A DNA stretch of 64,000 nt from Fonsecaea monophora (GCF_001642475.1 NW_019173959.1:62001-126000); one strand, 5' to 3'; shown: positions 33,132-44,500, numbered from the stretch's first letter. Notes: generated from the letters alone by a model not told the origin. Program-made: numbers and translations.

Positions 33132-33988
33132 TCAGGTCTCTTCATTCGTCGTCTCGGGCTTTTTCTTCCTGCTGGACAGGATCTCGTCGACGACGCCCAT
33201 CTCCAGGGCCTCCTCGGCGCTCAAAAAGTAGTCGCGCTCCATCATCTTCTCGATCTCGTCGACTGTCATCTTTTTCTTCCCCGTCAAGTGGCGCTCATAG
33301 ATGCCGTTCAGCTGCGCACGTATCCGCAGGATCTCCTTTGCGTGAATGGCAATGTCCGCCGCGGTGCCGTAGTGGCCACCGCTGGGCTGGTGGAGCATGA
33401 TGCTCGAATGGGGGAGGCAGTAGCGCTTGCCCGCGGCGCCGCCGGCGAGGAGCAGGCTGCCCATCGAGGCGGCTTGGCCGAGCGCGAGCGTCGACACTTC
33501 GGGGACGATGTAGTTCATGCAGTCGTAGATGGAGAGTCCGGCCGTCACGCTCCCGCCAGGTGAGTTGATGTACATGGAGATGGGACGGTCAGATTCGGCC
33601 TCGAGGTACAGGAGGGACGCGGTGACCGTGGCGGCCATGCGGTCGTCGACTTCGCCGTAGACAGCGACGATGCGCTCCTTGAGCAGCCGCGAGAAAAGGT
33701 CCGTCGTGTGCGTCAGGCCCGCAACTGTCTCGGTGCTGTACGGATACCAACGAGTAACGGACTCCACGTCAGCTTCATCTTCCTCTCCCAGCAGGGGCCC
33801 GGGAACGAGAAAGGCTAGACAACTCACACAAACGGAACCGGTAGCCAGGATCGCGAAGGTGTCGATCTCGAATATTGTCGACTCTGCACCGCCGGGCTTT
33901 GCAGCGCCGCAGCACCACGAATACTGCATCCCGCCCGCGCGCTCACCCGTGCAGATAGCTGGGGCGCTGCCCGGAGAAGATGGCGCAT
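33132..33988 (-). CDS. mitochondrial ClpP peptidase subunit
   Basis: CDS is complement(join(33132..33735,33828..33988)), 254 residues. Exon 1 (MRHLLRAAPQLSARVSARAG...) is a typical mitochondrial presequence, rich in Arg and Ala without acids. A 92-nt intron (GTGAGT...GTACAG) restores VTETVAG at the start of the mature region. An upstream ATG in another frame (34133) gives a long unspliced frame with no family match and is rejected. ClpP forms tetradecameric serine-protease barrels that work with ClpX in the matrix. The triad is Ser144 (GQAASMG), His169 (MLHQPSGG) and Asp222 (ERDYF). A four-residue insertion relative to E. coli lies before the Asp (HLTGKKKMTVDEI). Budding yeast lacks ClpP, while some filamentous fungi, for example Podospora, keep it. 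Confidence 0.94.
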
Positions 33989-34889
33989 TCTGTTGTCGCA
34001 GCGCAGTCAGTTGAAGGGCGCTGTCGAGGAATGGGCGAAGTAGAAGGTGGGAGCTTGGGCTTGGGCTTTTTGGACAATTGATTTTCCCCGAGACGTTGCA
34101 CCACCTCGCGCAAGGCTGAGCACGGCGGAGCACTCGACAAAACGGGACATAAGGCTCCAGGCAGAAGAGCGATCCATTCCTTCACATTTCACATTTATGC
34201 TACGAACAGGAGCGACAAGGGAAGTAGATATCCGTGTCTAACCGAGCCTTATTAGGTTCTACAGATCAAGGTACTTTTTCTCAATGCTCTGTACAGTTCT
34301 TAGGCCACGCCCTGTAAGAGAGAATTCTATACCGGAACGGACAAGGCCGAGAAATATGGTGTCGTAGGAACTCCGTTGACCCTGATGCTGCATGTTTGAT
34401 TGTGCTGTGGCTTTACCAGTTCAAAGCGTTGCTTTGCTGCCTGATTTTCGAGGACTTTCTCATCCGGGGGTCGAATTCATGACTGGGTAGCGAGGCAAGT
34501 CATATAACAGCTCTCGACACATATCACAACCTTTTGAGACGGAGCGCTGTCTTGATTTCTGTCCCCTCGATTTCTTCCACTTCAGCATTGTGGAGTGCAA
34601 ATGAGGGGTGAATGAGAAATGGTCGTTCGGGTGTGTCGCCATGGAATGACTGTCTCCGTTTAGATAGCTCAACCACCCCAACATGCGTACCTTCCAGAGT
34701 TGCAACCATGACCCTTGAATACTATTGAGCTTTATGACCGGTAGAGATGAGTGATGGTCTGGGAGGTGATCGTGCCGCAGCATGGATCGAAAATGTCTTC
34801 GAGGATCATTGAATACCGCTCAACTATGGCTAGCCAGGCTTTGGACACTCCGAACAAATTGACATCTTCCCCGTTCGGAGCCGGCGCCT
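33989..34889. other. intergenic, no gene recognised
   Basis: About 900 bp between two minus-strand genes, including the ClpP promoter. Only chance-length frames are present. Confidence 0.45.
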
Positions 34890-35711
34890 TCAACCCGCCC
34901 TTGCCCTCGCAGCAGCGAGTCTCAAGAATGCGGCGACGCTTGCACGAGCTTGAGCATTTTCAAGGGCAGTAGGCGAAGCCACAGGAATTGGTCTTCTGAG
35001 TAGCGCCTTGATGCCCTTCTTCAAATCCAGTAATATTACATCGTCGTCATCTTGTGTCGATTCTGGTTGTTTCTGGTGGGCTGGACCGTCTTCCCCCCTC
35101 CCATCGGGCAAGAGGCTTTGCAGCTCGATCCTGTCCTCTGACTCTTCCACTTGAGCATGAGCACGTGACCTCAACTGCCCGGCTTCTTCGGACTCCAGGT
35201 CCTGCGGCTCTGACTCTTCCCGTGCGACAGCATCTCCAGAAGCAATTTGTCTCTCATGCCCGGCCACGAGCATAACCAATTGCAGAGAAAAGAGTATCAA
35301 GTCCAATATCAGCACAGATGTCCGCGATCTTGGGACTTCACCGACGAAGTCCACGATAATGCCTCCATGGAGTCGCTTGATCCCCGACCTGCTCTGTAGG
35401 AGATGTGTCACGACACAGATGAGGTTTACCACGATGACAGGTGTGATAGCCGCCGGCCGATGCTGAACGTGGACCACTTGGTTCAACGCGCGCATGACGA
35501 GGAGGAATGTAAGATTGTCGCATACATAGAGGAGACCCAGGTGGACAAAAATCAAGGAGTCCAGCAAGCGGAGTAGGGAATCGAGATAGTGTTTCTTTTG
35601 ATCTGGAATCTCGAGCCTGCGTTCCAGGGTGAGCGAAGGGACGAAAGAACCGTCATTCTCGGTCGTATTATTCATTCCCAAACCTGTGGAAGAGAATGAT
35701 GGAGACGCCAA
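34890..35711 (-). CDS. DUF1746 protein, Dsc4-like E3 ligase subunit
   Basis: 273 residues in one exon. The N-terminal region at about residues 37-160 is hydrophobic and matches DUF1746. Segments are YLDSLLRLLDSLIFVHLGLL and LYVCDNLTFLLVMRALNQVV, then ITPVIVVNLICVVTHLL, then a second block SVLILDLILFSLQLVMLVAG. These give three to four membrane helices. The rest is acidic and soluble, ending in an Ala/Arg-rich tail. In fission yeast DUF1746 is Dsc4, a subunit of the Golgi Dsc ubiquitin ligase needed to activate membrane-bound SREBP. The domain call is by pattern and the complex membership is inferred from that. The ATG at 35711 is kept because residues before the first helix look like a normal cytosolic leader. 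The C-terminal 20 residues (RASVAAFLRLAAARARAG) are unusually Ala/Arg-rich. Confidence 0.72.
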   Translation of the reverse strand: MASPSFSSTGLGMNNTTENDGSFVPSLTLERRLEIPDQKKHYLDSLLRLLDSLIFVHLGLLYVCDNLTFLLVMRALNQVVHVQHRPAAITPVIVVNLICVVTHLLQSRSGIKRLHGGIIVDFVGEVPRSRTSVLILDLILFSLQLVMLVAGHERQIASGDAVAREESEPQDLESEEAGQLRSRAHAQVEESEDRIELQSLLPDGRGEDGPAHQKQPESTQDDDDVILLDLKKGIKALLRRPIPVASPTALENAQARASVAAFLRLAAARARAG

Positions 35712-36525
35712 AGTATCATTGTCGCGTTCGTATGAGAGCTCTCTGTGATGAAGAAGCTCTCATATAGTTGTCGCTGTTGGACTGCCACAACTGCGCAGTT
35801 TCACTATTGCTGGAGCGACTTGCTTGACCCCAGTTCCGTGCCTGGCTGTGAGTCATGCCGCTCTATGAGTATTTGGGGTCATCCCGCATTGGGTGGGTTC
35901 TCACTTTGATCCCCAGCCCAGTATGGAGTCATTGACCGGCTGCTTTAGTACTACTCCCTGTCCCCCTCCACTTTACCTTGCTTCATGTAATCGAGAATTG
36001 CTTCAGCTTACTCATCGAGACTAAATAAATTGCTTGAGAGATTCCGAAATGGAGGAGCCATATCTGGCCAGCTATGTACAGATGTACCTGTCGAGCTCTC
36101 TCACCGAGTAAATAGCCTCTCACGTGTCTCCAACATTGCCAAATTGCCAAGCACCACTAGAACCAAGGAATATTGTTGTTCCGTCGCTGTCCTAAGGTCA
36201 ACCACAGCCATGTTTGAGGTTGGAAACAATATGGCTTGCCAACTTGCACACAAAGTTCCTTCTCCATCACGACACGTCCAGCTCCATGCACAACAATGCG
36301 CAGCACGACCGGCTGCTCGAATTTCCAAAAATATCTTGCTCCATATCGTCGAAAGGCTCTGCCGTTGCCATTGTGGCCCTGCTCCAAGATCAAACGTCAT
36401 GTCAGCCTCTCAACGCAACCCTCCCCCTCAAGCTGTTCAACTCTCTGAAAACAGCCCATCTGAGGCAAAGATCTTCTGTGCCGGTTGCGTCCGTAGTCGT
36501 CAAGGTCATTGATCGAGCAATCCCC
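35712..36525. other. intergenic with weak plus-strand open frames
   Basis: About 800 bp between the Dsc4-like gene and the 3' end of the Hsp70-like gene. Overlapping plus-strand frames at 36030-36512 and 36214-36579 exist, and the second ends at a GTGAGT. Neither has a recognisable domain and the second runs into the Hsp70-like coding region on the opposite strand. Confidence 0.4.
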
Positions 36526-38973
36526 TCATTCGTCCTCATCCCTTCGAATGAGACCATGCTCCCACGCCGGAGCCGGTGAGTATGTAATAGTGGTTGTTCC
36601 CACCTTTGTCCGTCCGATCTTGGCTACAGCCTCGAGTACGCCCTTGGAACTTGACATGGTGAGTTCGATATCCACATCAATGGCAATGTAGCGGGGATAG
36701 GTTTTAACACTAGTCCTGGCTTCTGCGCGTTTGCAACGTGCAATGTTGGTAATATCCACTCGGATCACGCCTATCTCCTCGACTGCTACATTGTGTCAGC
36801 TTCTTTTCAACGATAATAGAGGCAACTCACCAGGATCGTCCACCCGAGATGGAGCGATATCTTCTGCACACCTATACAGAACCTGATCGATCACCGCCTC
36901 TTTGACCTCGGCACGCGCGTTTTCCAGAACATAATAGCATCTCACTCTCGCCTTCATATCAGGCTTCAGCTTCTGGCCCTATTTCTGCGGTTAGCATAAT
37001 CGGAGGCCGGACTATCCTGCTCACCTTTTTGACTATCCATTCCATCTGGTTTTTGGCCCTCGAGCCACGCTCTGGACACTCGAACCTATCTTCAGGCCTA
37101 TGTTTGGCTTCGTCCCACGCGCGGTGAATTTGTGTGCCAATGAACTCCCGTGATCGTCGGCTCACAATAGGCGAGCATCCCTGCGCGGCGAGCACCGCTC
37201 CTCGAACCACGGCCGTCAATGGCTGACGAGGAGCGAAAACTTTGATGGAATCATCCTCGAACAAGTTGCCGACAAAGGCCTTGACCTGGTTGAAGATATG
37301 CGGGTTACAACTAAGCCCCCCACACATTGCGATGATCTGTCGCATATTAGCCCGCATGACTGTCTAACCATTTCGCAACTTACTCGAAGAGAAGTAGCCG
37401 GCCTGGCCTTCGCGATTCGACAGGCTTGTCCACGAATTATGTGGAATATTTTCTGGATCACAGGCTCGAACATATCATGCATATCGGCACTATTTTCTGT
37501 TAGCAGGTCGATTGATTGAGACAATAGCTGACAGTGGAGGAAGTCCGGGAGAAAACACCTTGTGATCTTCGCAGCCAGGTCCATGAAATCATAGCGATTC
37601 CGAATGTTCTCGTCCTCATAATCCAGTTTCTTCATATTGAGGCGGAGCCAGAGATCTTTGTTCTCAGTCTGGCCATCATACTTTTGCTTGTGTGTTTCAA
37701 AGTCCCGCATGAAGTGACTGGTCGCTGCTACCTTGGTGATCGGGAGTCCGCTGAATGCGACGCCAAAATGTTTTTGCATCAGGGCATGGAGGGCCCGGTC
37801 GATGCTTGTTCCCCCTATCTTCGCACCTGAATTTGATGTCAGCAACGACCCTTTGGGCATCAGTCGGCAATACCACCTTCGCCAGCACAAGCCTCCTCTA
37901 GCTGCAAAGGCTTGGAAGAGGTTATTTTGTACGAAGCACTGTCGATTGTGCCTCCTCCACAGTCTATCACCATGACACACACTCCCTCCTACCTTCTTGT
38001 CAGATAATACTCGGGTCGAAATCCACGAGACCGCACTTACCTCCAACTGATCTGCATCGGAAGATTTTTCCAGCGATTTAATCACATCCAGAGCAGCCGC
38101 TTCGCTCTCATCGATGATGATAATCTCGTCACGCTTACCCTCCCCAAATCCGGCTTTAATTGCCGCCTGACGAGTGGCTTCCCGAGCCGCTGGCGACCAT
38201 GTGGTCGGAACTGGAACGCAGATGCGTTTCCGGGCATGCTTTACGGCCGTCTCGAGGATGGTGTTGTCCAAACGTTGAAGCCAGTATTCTCGGAGGTTGG
38301 AGACAAAGTCCTCGATAACCTCGGAGGCAGTCTTCCCATCAGGTATGTGCATGAGACCCTCCCCAATGGCCTGCTGAAGCAGAGGATCGTCGAAATCTCC
38401 CTTGTTCGTGTTTTCGTCGAGTCGGAGCTTCGGCCAGTTGCAAATCTGCATTCCGCTCTTCACCTGAAAGCCCCATTTATCTGTCCTGAAGTCGTTTTCC
38501 GCGGCATAAGCCATTCTTGTTGGCACCTTCACAACAACGTGGCCTTCATAGTTGTCAAGAACGCAAATCTCCTCTGGTGACGCGATGCTTGCCGCATACG
38601 CAATGGCTGGGATCTTTAGCACACAAATATCAAACAACCCATTGGACACATACCTGAAGCTGTTGTTCCAATGTCCAGTCCTACACTCAAGAACTCCTGA
38701 GTCTTTTTGGGCTTATCGGGGTCTTCTGGCGTTCGCTGGGGTTTTGCTGCCTTCTTTTTCCGACTGCCTCGGTCTCCACCACAGGTCAGTCCGGTTTGAA
38801 ATCTGCTCCGTATCACACTCACCTTCACGTTTCCTCTTCGAAGTTGGTGTCCTACCGGGAGCCTGAACTTTGCCTCTCCCTGGGATTGAGATTGATGTCA
38901 GTTGATCGGAGTACGAACAATGCCCGATTGACATACGGTCTCGGATCCCCAAGGGTTTGTATGCTGGCGCCAT
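36526..38973 (-). CDS. Hsp70-like ATPase, ten exons
   Basis: Proposed CDS is complement(join(36526..36785,36831..36978,37025..37336,37384..37489,37559..37826,37877..37988,38041..38606,38654..38767,38823..38879,38937..38973)), 659 residues. Introns are 45-69 nt. The order of Hsp70/actin ATPase motifs is intact. Phosphate-1 loop is GLDIGTTAS (61-69), phosphate-2 is DCGGGTID (267-274), and the adenosine motif is IIAMCGGLSCNPHIF (421-435). The usual substrate-binding domain is absent. The tail from about 530 is a mixed strand/helix region (VRCYYVLENARAEVKEAV, YIAIDVDIELTMSSSKG) seen in mould Hsp70-like proteins. An unusual feature is the basic N-terminal extension (TSKRKREGSRKKK, about 25-37), a candidate nuclear signal. 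The exon 6 to 7 junction is the least certain. Role unknown; such genes expand in filamentous fungi and some are linked to stress or incompatibility. Confidence 0.82.
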
Positions 38974-39414
38974 GTTGGTGGAACCAAATGCTGGCCTAGG
39001 GATGATGAGATAGCACAAAGCAATCTGAGATATGGGCGCTTGTGGGAGGCAAGTTATCGGATAATGAAGCTACTCCGGAGCAAAGAGAGTACGACGGTGC
39101 ACGAAGAAAAAGAGATTGGAGAGGAAGGAGAATTGGTTTTATATGTTAGAGATGAGCCACTTTCACATGCTTCGAAAGGCTTACCTCAAGATGGAATTGT
39201 CTATCGCTCAGATGAGGATTCTATCTCTCCTCAGATCAACTCACAATCATCACACTGCCGGAAGCACATCTCTCAGTATACCTTGATCCTGACTTACACT
39301 ATCATCTACTTTGTTATCTCTCTCTTTACCGGACAGCAGAGGTAATCTGTTACAGGCGTGCCAGGTCGCTTTCACTTCTCTATGTCATTACAACACAATT
39401 AGCAACACTTCAGA
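38974..39414. promoter_or_regulatory. shared divergent promoter region
   Basis: 441 bp between the Hsp70-like gene (minus) and the 872-residue unknown (plus). An open frame (39040-39345) across it ends in a hydrophobic run, has no family match and is not called. No clear heat-shock element was found. Confidence 0.45.
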
Positions 39415-42157
39415 ATGACTATGGCACCTGCAAAGAGTGGTAGCAATCCGGAAGTCGAGAGACCGAGCCGAGTGCAAGAAACATCGTCGGCATCACTGAC
39501 TGCTGGCACGACTTCCGCAAAAATGTTACTTCGTTCCCAGGGCAGAACGAGAAGTAGAGACCCTCCACCACCAAGGAAATCAGGCACCTTGGTTAACAAC
39601 ACTGCTGGGTCAGATGACGAAGACTTCAGTGATAGCAGTGGATCAGATCCCAGCTACGGAAAACCCGCACCCCCCACAGGCAGGGTGACCAAGGGGAATC
39701 GAGGAAAGAAACAAGATCCTCCAAAAGACAAGAAGGAATTGGACCGACGAAAGAAAGAAAATCCGTCTTCAATACCCTCCTTTAAGGGGATAAATGCTAC
39801 AGCTAGTCCAGAGCGGCAGTGGGAGAAGGAAGTTCGCAGGGAAAAGCAGAAAACGCTGAAACACAAGAAGGATTTGGATTCAGCGCGGGCGGAAATCAGA
39901 GAGCTAAAGCGACAGGTAGACAGCTATTTGAACGATCGGCTGGGGCTTATGTCCAAAGACAAGGAAGAGGTTGAACTGGATCCCGATCTGGAAAACAAAT
40001 TCAGGGATATATTCCGCGATGTTGGGGATCTCTCAAGGACATGGAGCGTTTCAGATTGGCGCGAAGTCGACCGGGCAACAGTGTTGGAGGTCTTCTCAAG
40101 CCTCTCGAGCACAATGACGAGACCTTTTGCCACTGAAAAGCTCCTGCTAGCGGTCCAGCACGCGACGATCCCGCCGAGGATAGTCTTGAGTGCATTCATC
40201 AACAAGGAGATTTGCGCCGAAACATTTGCCAGGCCTTTTGCACACCTCCAGTTAGGTCTACATGGTCGAGACGTCGATCTGATTGAAGTGATATTAAATG
40301 AGGTTATGAATGGTGCCGAGAAGAGTGAGTTTGTGCAGTTCGTTATATGTGTCGTCAAACAGCTAACGCAGAACAGAGTCTCCCGATTCCCAGCATAAGG
40401 TGAGGGTTACAATTCTCCGCGCCATCAGCGATAGTCCAGCAGTGGAAAATCATTGGGTTAAATCTCGAACACAGCAAGCCATGGACTTTGCGCAAAAAGA
40501 ACGATGCAAGCATATAGCGTCGAGTCTCATCCAAAAAATGGGTATCCTATTTCGAGATGTTACAAATGAGGAGCGAGACGGGAGGGACCATCAAGTGTTT
40601 GATGTTGTAGAGAAAGCTATGCGGTTGTCGTGTGTTCTCAACATGCAGTATCCAAACATCCAGTTCGTCTTTCTAGACGACCTGTCCAAGCCAAAATTCA
40701 CCTGGGATGACGGTCGATTTCAGCTACACCAAGCTCTCGGCATTGATGAAAATGACGAAGAGAATCCCAACGAGGCACAAGCTCTTGTGGGTCAGCCTCT
40801 CGACTTGGTTGTGGCACCGATGGTCGAGAGATACGGGAATAAAGACGGCGAGAGCTACGATACGAAAAACGTCATTCTCCAGGGCACGGTTTGGATTGTG
40901 AGGAACAGTAAGTCGACTTCACAGGAGATCTCCAACTCTCATTCGGCAAACGCGGATCCAGACAGAGAAGTGCAACACTACGCGGAAAGCAGAAAGTCCG
41001 TCGAACCTCGCGAACTGATGTCGGGAAGCACAGTGCCGCACACCAGCCAAGCAGGTCAACAGAAGTTGAGAATGCGGGAGGCTACAGACCTTGCGAAAAA
41101 ATCCTATGGTCTCCGCACTAGAACAAAGATTACGGAGAAGGCAGCAGAGGCGGAAGCGCAGAAAGCCTGCTGGCGAAACCTGTCAAAGGGCAGTCAAGAG
41201 ACGACCAGGAATTCAGAAAAGCAGAAGCACACAACAAAGTGTTCAGCAACTGCCGAGCAGAACGGGGCACCAGTGGACCACGATGTCATTTGTCTCGGCG
41301 AGAGACGCAATGTATCTGAAAGCGCGGAAAGAGACCAGACGCAGCTCCTGTCTACAGAGGCGAAGACTCCCCACGAAGATGCTGGCTCGGTTTACGAGGA
41401 CGAAGCCCAGCATACTTGTAAATCGCCGGTAATTACCGACCGAGAGCCAGCCGCTCAGGTTCCAGCTCTCGAACAGGAACGCAGCCCAGAACAGGACAGT
41501 CGGGCTTCTGTGGTCCAAGCAGCAACAGAAAGCCAGCCTGAAATTGCAGATGGTAGCCCTGGAGGCACTGACAACTCCAGGTCTCATGCGTCGACCGCGT
41601 TGTCCATATCCACACCAGCATCGACCCTTACACAAGATCCGGCGACACGAGCCCAGTCGGAGAAAGGCATACCGGAACATCATTCCAAGCGTAAGTATGT
41701 TGAGTGTGGACCCGAGGAGCGGGTGAGAGACGGGGAGCATGTCGAGGATGAGCAGCTCTCGAAAAGACAGGCAAGTCTCCTTGATGCGCTGCCAATGACT
41801 TTATTATGCTCAATGCCTCCCCAGTAGCTAACGAGCACATAGAAAACCACGGCGACGGAAGCAAACGCCGTCGTCAGCGTTGTCGTCGGTGAGTCCGGAA
41901 CGAGCAACACGCCCGATACGGGGCCAGCAGAAAGCAAGGCCATGAAGACACCAGTGGAGGTCAATCAGGCCCGACCAAACGAGAAGACTGTCCAACCAGT
42001 ATCCCGGGAAGAGAGTCGACCCGAGGTTGAAGAATCTCAGAGGAGCGGATCAACTCGGCCGATCAACAAAGCCAAACCTCCCAAGAAGACACAGTCCGGC
42101 TCTGGCTCAGTCCTGATGGGAACCTTGGCTGAACTTGACAAACCCCCAAGATACTAG
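39415..42157 (+). CDS. large disordered protein with central helical domain, unknown
   Basis: CDS is join(39415..40324,40377..41770,41843..42157), 872 residues. Intron 1 (52 nt) has donor GTGAGT and must use the second AG after the branch point (CTAACGCAGAACAG) to keep frame. Intron 2 (72 nt) is a GC-AG intron (CAG|GCAAGT...CACATAG). The first 150 residues are basic and disordered and are followed by a coiled coil (about 145-190, EKEVRREKQKTLKHKKDLDSARAEIRELKRQV). A folded helical region spans about 200-470, with LDPDLENKFRDIFRDVGDL, NKEICAETFARPFAHLQLGL, FDVVEKAMRLSCVLNMQYP and ILQGTVWIVRNS. The rest is Ser/Glu/Lys-rich disorder to the end. There is no signal peptide or membrane helix. I do not recognise the family. 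It is divergent from the Hsp70-like gene and may share its promoter. Confidence 0.78.
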
Positions 42158-43273
42158 TTCTGCTCACAGATATCTCCTTGGAGTGATCCCTCACCACCAA
42201 ACCTGAGCGACATGGAGCTCTTCCAGTCAATGTTTATCGAGCGCCTGCATCGAATCAGCCATGCAGAAGCATATCACGACCAATTTACATCGAATAATCG
42301 ACACAGAGTCCTCGTCAAGATTGTCAACCTATCATCTAACCAACAATATCACATTTGGGCGCAAATAGTTGAAAAGCAGCTACCAGAAAAGAGAAAAAAC
42401 AAGAATATATAGGACGAGAGAACTACATTGCAGACTCGACATGCTTTGTAAGGGTATATTCAACCATTCTACTACGCGGCTCTAAGCGACTCGGACACTC
42501 TGAATTCCGTCAGTGAATCCGGACTTCAAATCATTGTATTTGTCGCGAGTTCAGGGTCCCTGGTGAATCACCCCTAGGGTCGAAACGGGGAAGAGAACAG
42601 AAATGGACAGCAAGGGAGGTGAGACCAGTGGTTGTTCACGAAATCGAATCACTGGCTGACAAGACGAATGAATCCAAACTGCGATATCGTCACGGGTCTG
42701 GGCTCTCCGGCATGGGGCATATGGAAATCGTGGAGAGCGTTGCTGAGACGCAGCGACAATAGGAACGGGGGTGATTTGTGCAATCAGTTTGTGGCGCGGG
42801 TGGAAAGGTGCTCGAATTTGTAGACAGACAGCGACATTGGACGGATAGGGAACATGCGCGGAATCGCAGAGAGTTGATCCCTACATAGAATGTCAAGCAA
42901 GAGACACACACTCTCTCTCGGAAACCATCTCCATGCCATCCGGGCACCGGGATCGGTGTAGATATCCATCTCCCTTCTGGCCTTTTTAATCATGCCACAT
43001 CCGAGCAAGCCTCCCTCTTCCCACATGTCCTTCGAAACGACGAATCAAAAAGTCGTGTCACATGGTACAATCTCCTTCCCTGTGTATGCCCCCTAAATCA
43101 GTGTTTTTCCCCATTCCCTGCCCAGTCCATCCCACATGCCAGTCCGGTCTGTCTGTCTGGAAAAGGATACCGCAAACGCCATCGCTGATGCAGGCATAAT
43201 TAACATCTATCAATATCCGCCTCATTCAGTAGGTAGTCATGTAACGAAAGCCGCCTCTCAGTAATCCTGTGGT
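42158..43273. other. intergenic between convergent genes
   Basis: About 1.1 kb of 3' flanks. No gene recognised. Confidence 0.5.
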
Positions 43274-44500
43274 TCAAGCAGCCAGTACGCCCGCAACTTG
43301 ACAGCTCATGTCGAGTAATGCGAGATGCTCGTCGACGCCGTCAACCAGCTTCTTGTCAAACTCCGAGAAGATGGCCGTCAGCTTGTATTTTTTCCTCATG
43401 GCAGCGTCCTCCTTGCCGTTGACGGCCACGTCGTCTTCCCCAAGCACCACGGCCGAATACAGAGCAGAAAGAACCTCGTTGGCGGCATAGCCGCTGGCGA
43501 CGATGTCGGTGATTTCCGACGCAATGTTGTTATAGTTTCGGGAGTTGCCCTTCTGGAGGATCTGGATGAGGTTGTCTGTGAGGTTCGGGGGGAATGTGCC
43601 TGCGATTTCGTTGATGTCGGAGATCTTGATCATGTTGTTTGACGGAGAAGGTTTCGATTTGGCGGTATCGACATCTTCCATTTCTTCATCTGATTCATCC
43701 GCGACCACTCTCTTCTTGTGGCCGTTGGAGGTTGGTATTGAGGCCGAAGCACCAACCAGTCGGGCGGCGCTCTGAAGGAGATTGATGGCACGTCGAAGAT
43801 CCCCGTCCGACACTTTCAGAGTCCTCTCAATGACGCCCTCTTCATATTTCACATTCTCCGCCTTGAGAATCGATTCAATCCGCGCGACCGCCTCGGATCC
43901 CTCAAGGGCTTTGAACCGAAACTTGGAACACCGGGAGGCTATGGGGTCGATGATTCTCGAGACGTAGTTGCAGCACAGCGCAAATCTGGTGGTTGCGCTG
44001 TGAATCTCCATCACCCGCCTCAGCGCCCCCTGCGCATCCTGCGTGAGCTGGTCCGCCTCGTCCAACAAGACGACCTTGAAGTTGGGGCACGGGTACTTCT
44101 TGCGGTATTCGTCGGAGAACGGATGCGTCAGGTGTAGTGACGCGAACTGCTTTACCCGTTCCCTGATCACCGAGAGACCCCGTTCGTCGGAGGCGTTGAG
44201 TTCCAGGACGCGCGATTTCATGAGCTCGGGGCCGAACAGTTCTCGGCAGAGGGCGAGGATCGTGGACGTCTTGCCGTTTCCCGGAGGGCCGTAGCAGAGG
44301 AGGTGAGGCAGGTTGGAGGCGTTGACCATCCGACGAAGGGTCTCGGTGGCATGTTCCTGGCTCTTGACTTCTTCCAGACTCTTTGGTCGATACTTCTCCG
44401 TCCACGGCTGCGCGGCAGGGGCTTGTTCGACGGCCGACTTAGGGCCGGCATTCTTGGAGCTTGACACCGCAGCGCGGTTGCGGTCGAAGAAGTTCGCCAT
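43274..44500 (-). CDS. RFC2: replication factor C subunit Rfc2 (human RFC4 type)
   Basis: 408 residues, single exon from the ATG at 44500 (MANFFDRNRAAV). The frame extends 63 codons further upstream but that part is unlike any RFC. The ATP site is complete: Walker A GPPGNGKTS (71-79), LNASDERG (101-108), Walker B LLDEAD (145-150) and the SRC arginine-finger motif (189-191). PWTEKYRPKSLEEV (32-45) is the RFC box I. Pattern and length fit yeast Rfc2 (human RFC4), one of the four small subunits of the clamp loader that puts PCNA on primer ends. An acidic insert with KKRV...DESDEEMEDVD (about 292-310) separates the AAA+ core from the C-terminal collar. Two ACGCGT boxes lie 86-111 bp upstream of the start. 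Confidence 0.96.
   Translation of the reverse strand: MANFFDRNRAAVSSSKNAGPKSAVEQAPAAQPWTEKYRPKSLEEVKSQEHATETLRRMVNASNLPHLLCYGPPGNGKTSTILALCRELFGPELMKSRVLELNASDERGLSVIRERVKQFASLHLTHPFSDEYRKKYPCPNFKVVLLDEADQLTQDAQGALRRVMEIHSATTRFALCCNYVSRIIDPIASRCSKFRFKALEGSEAVARIESILKAENVKYEEGVIERTLKVSDGDLRRAINLLQSAARLVGASASIPTSNGHKKRVVADESDEEMEDVDTAKSKPSPSNNMIKISDINEIAGTFPPNLTDNLIQILQKGNSRNYNNIASEITDIVASGYAANEVLSALYSAVVLGEDDVAVNGKEDAAMRKKYKLTAIFSEFDKKLVDGVDEHLALLDMSCQVAGVLAA

Noticed and set aside
33989..34133. Upstream extension of the ClpP frame to the ATG at 34133
   Set aside because: The unspliced frame lacks a presequence joined to the mature part, whereas splicing 33736-33827 restores the family start VTETVAG.
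36214..36579. 121-codon plus-strand frame ending at a GTGAGT
   Set aside because: Runs into the opposite strand of the Hsp70-like coding region and has no recognisable family.
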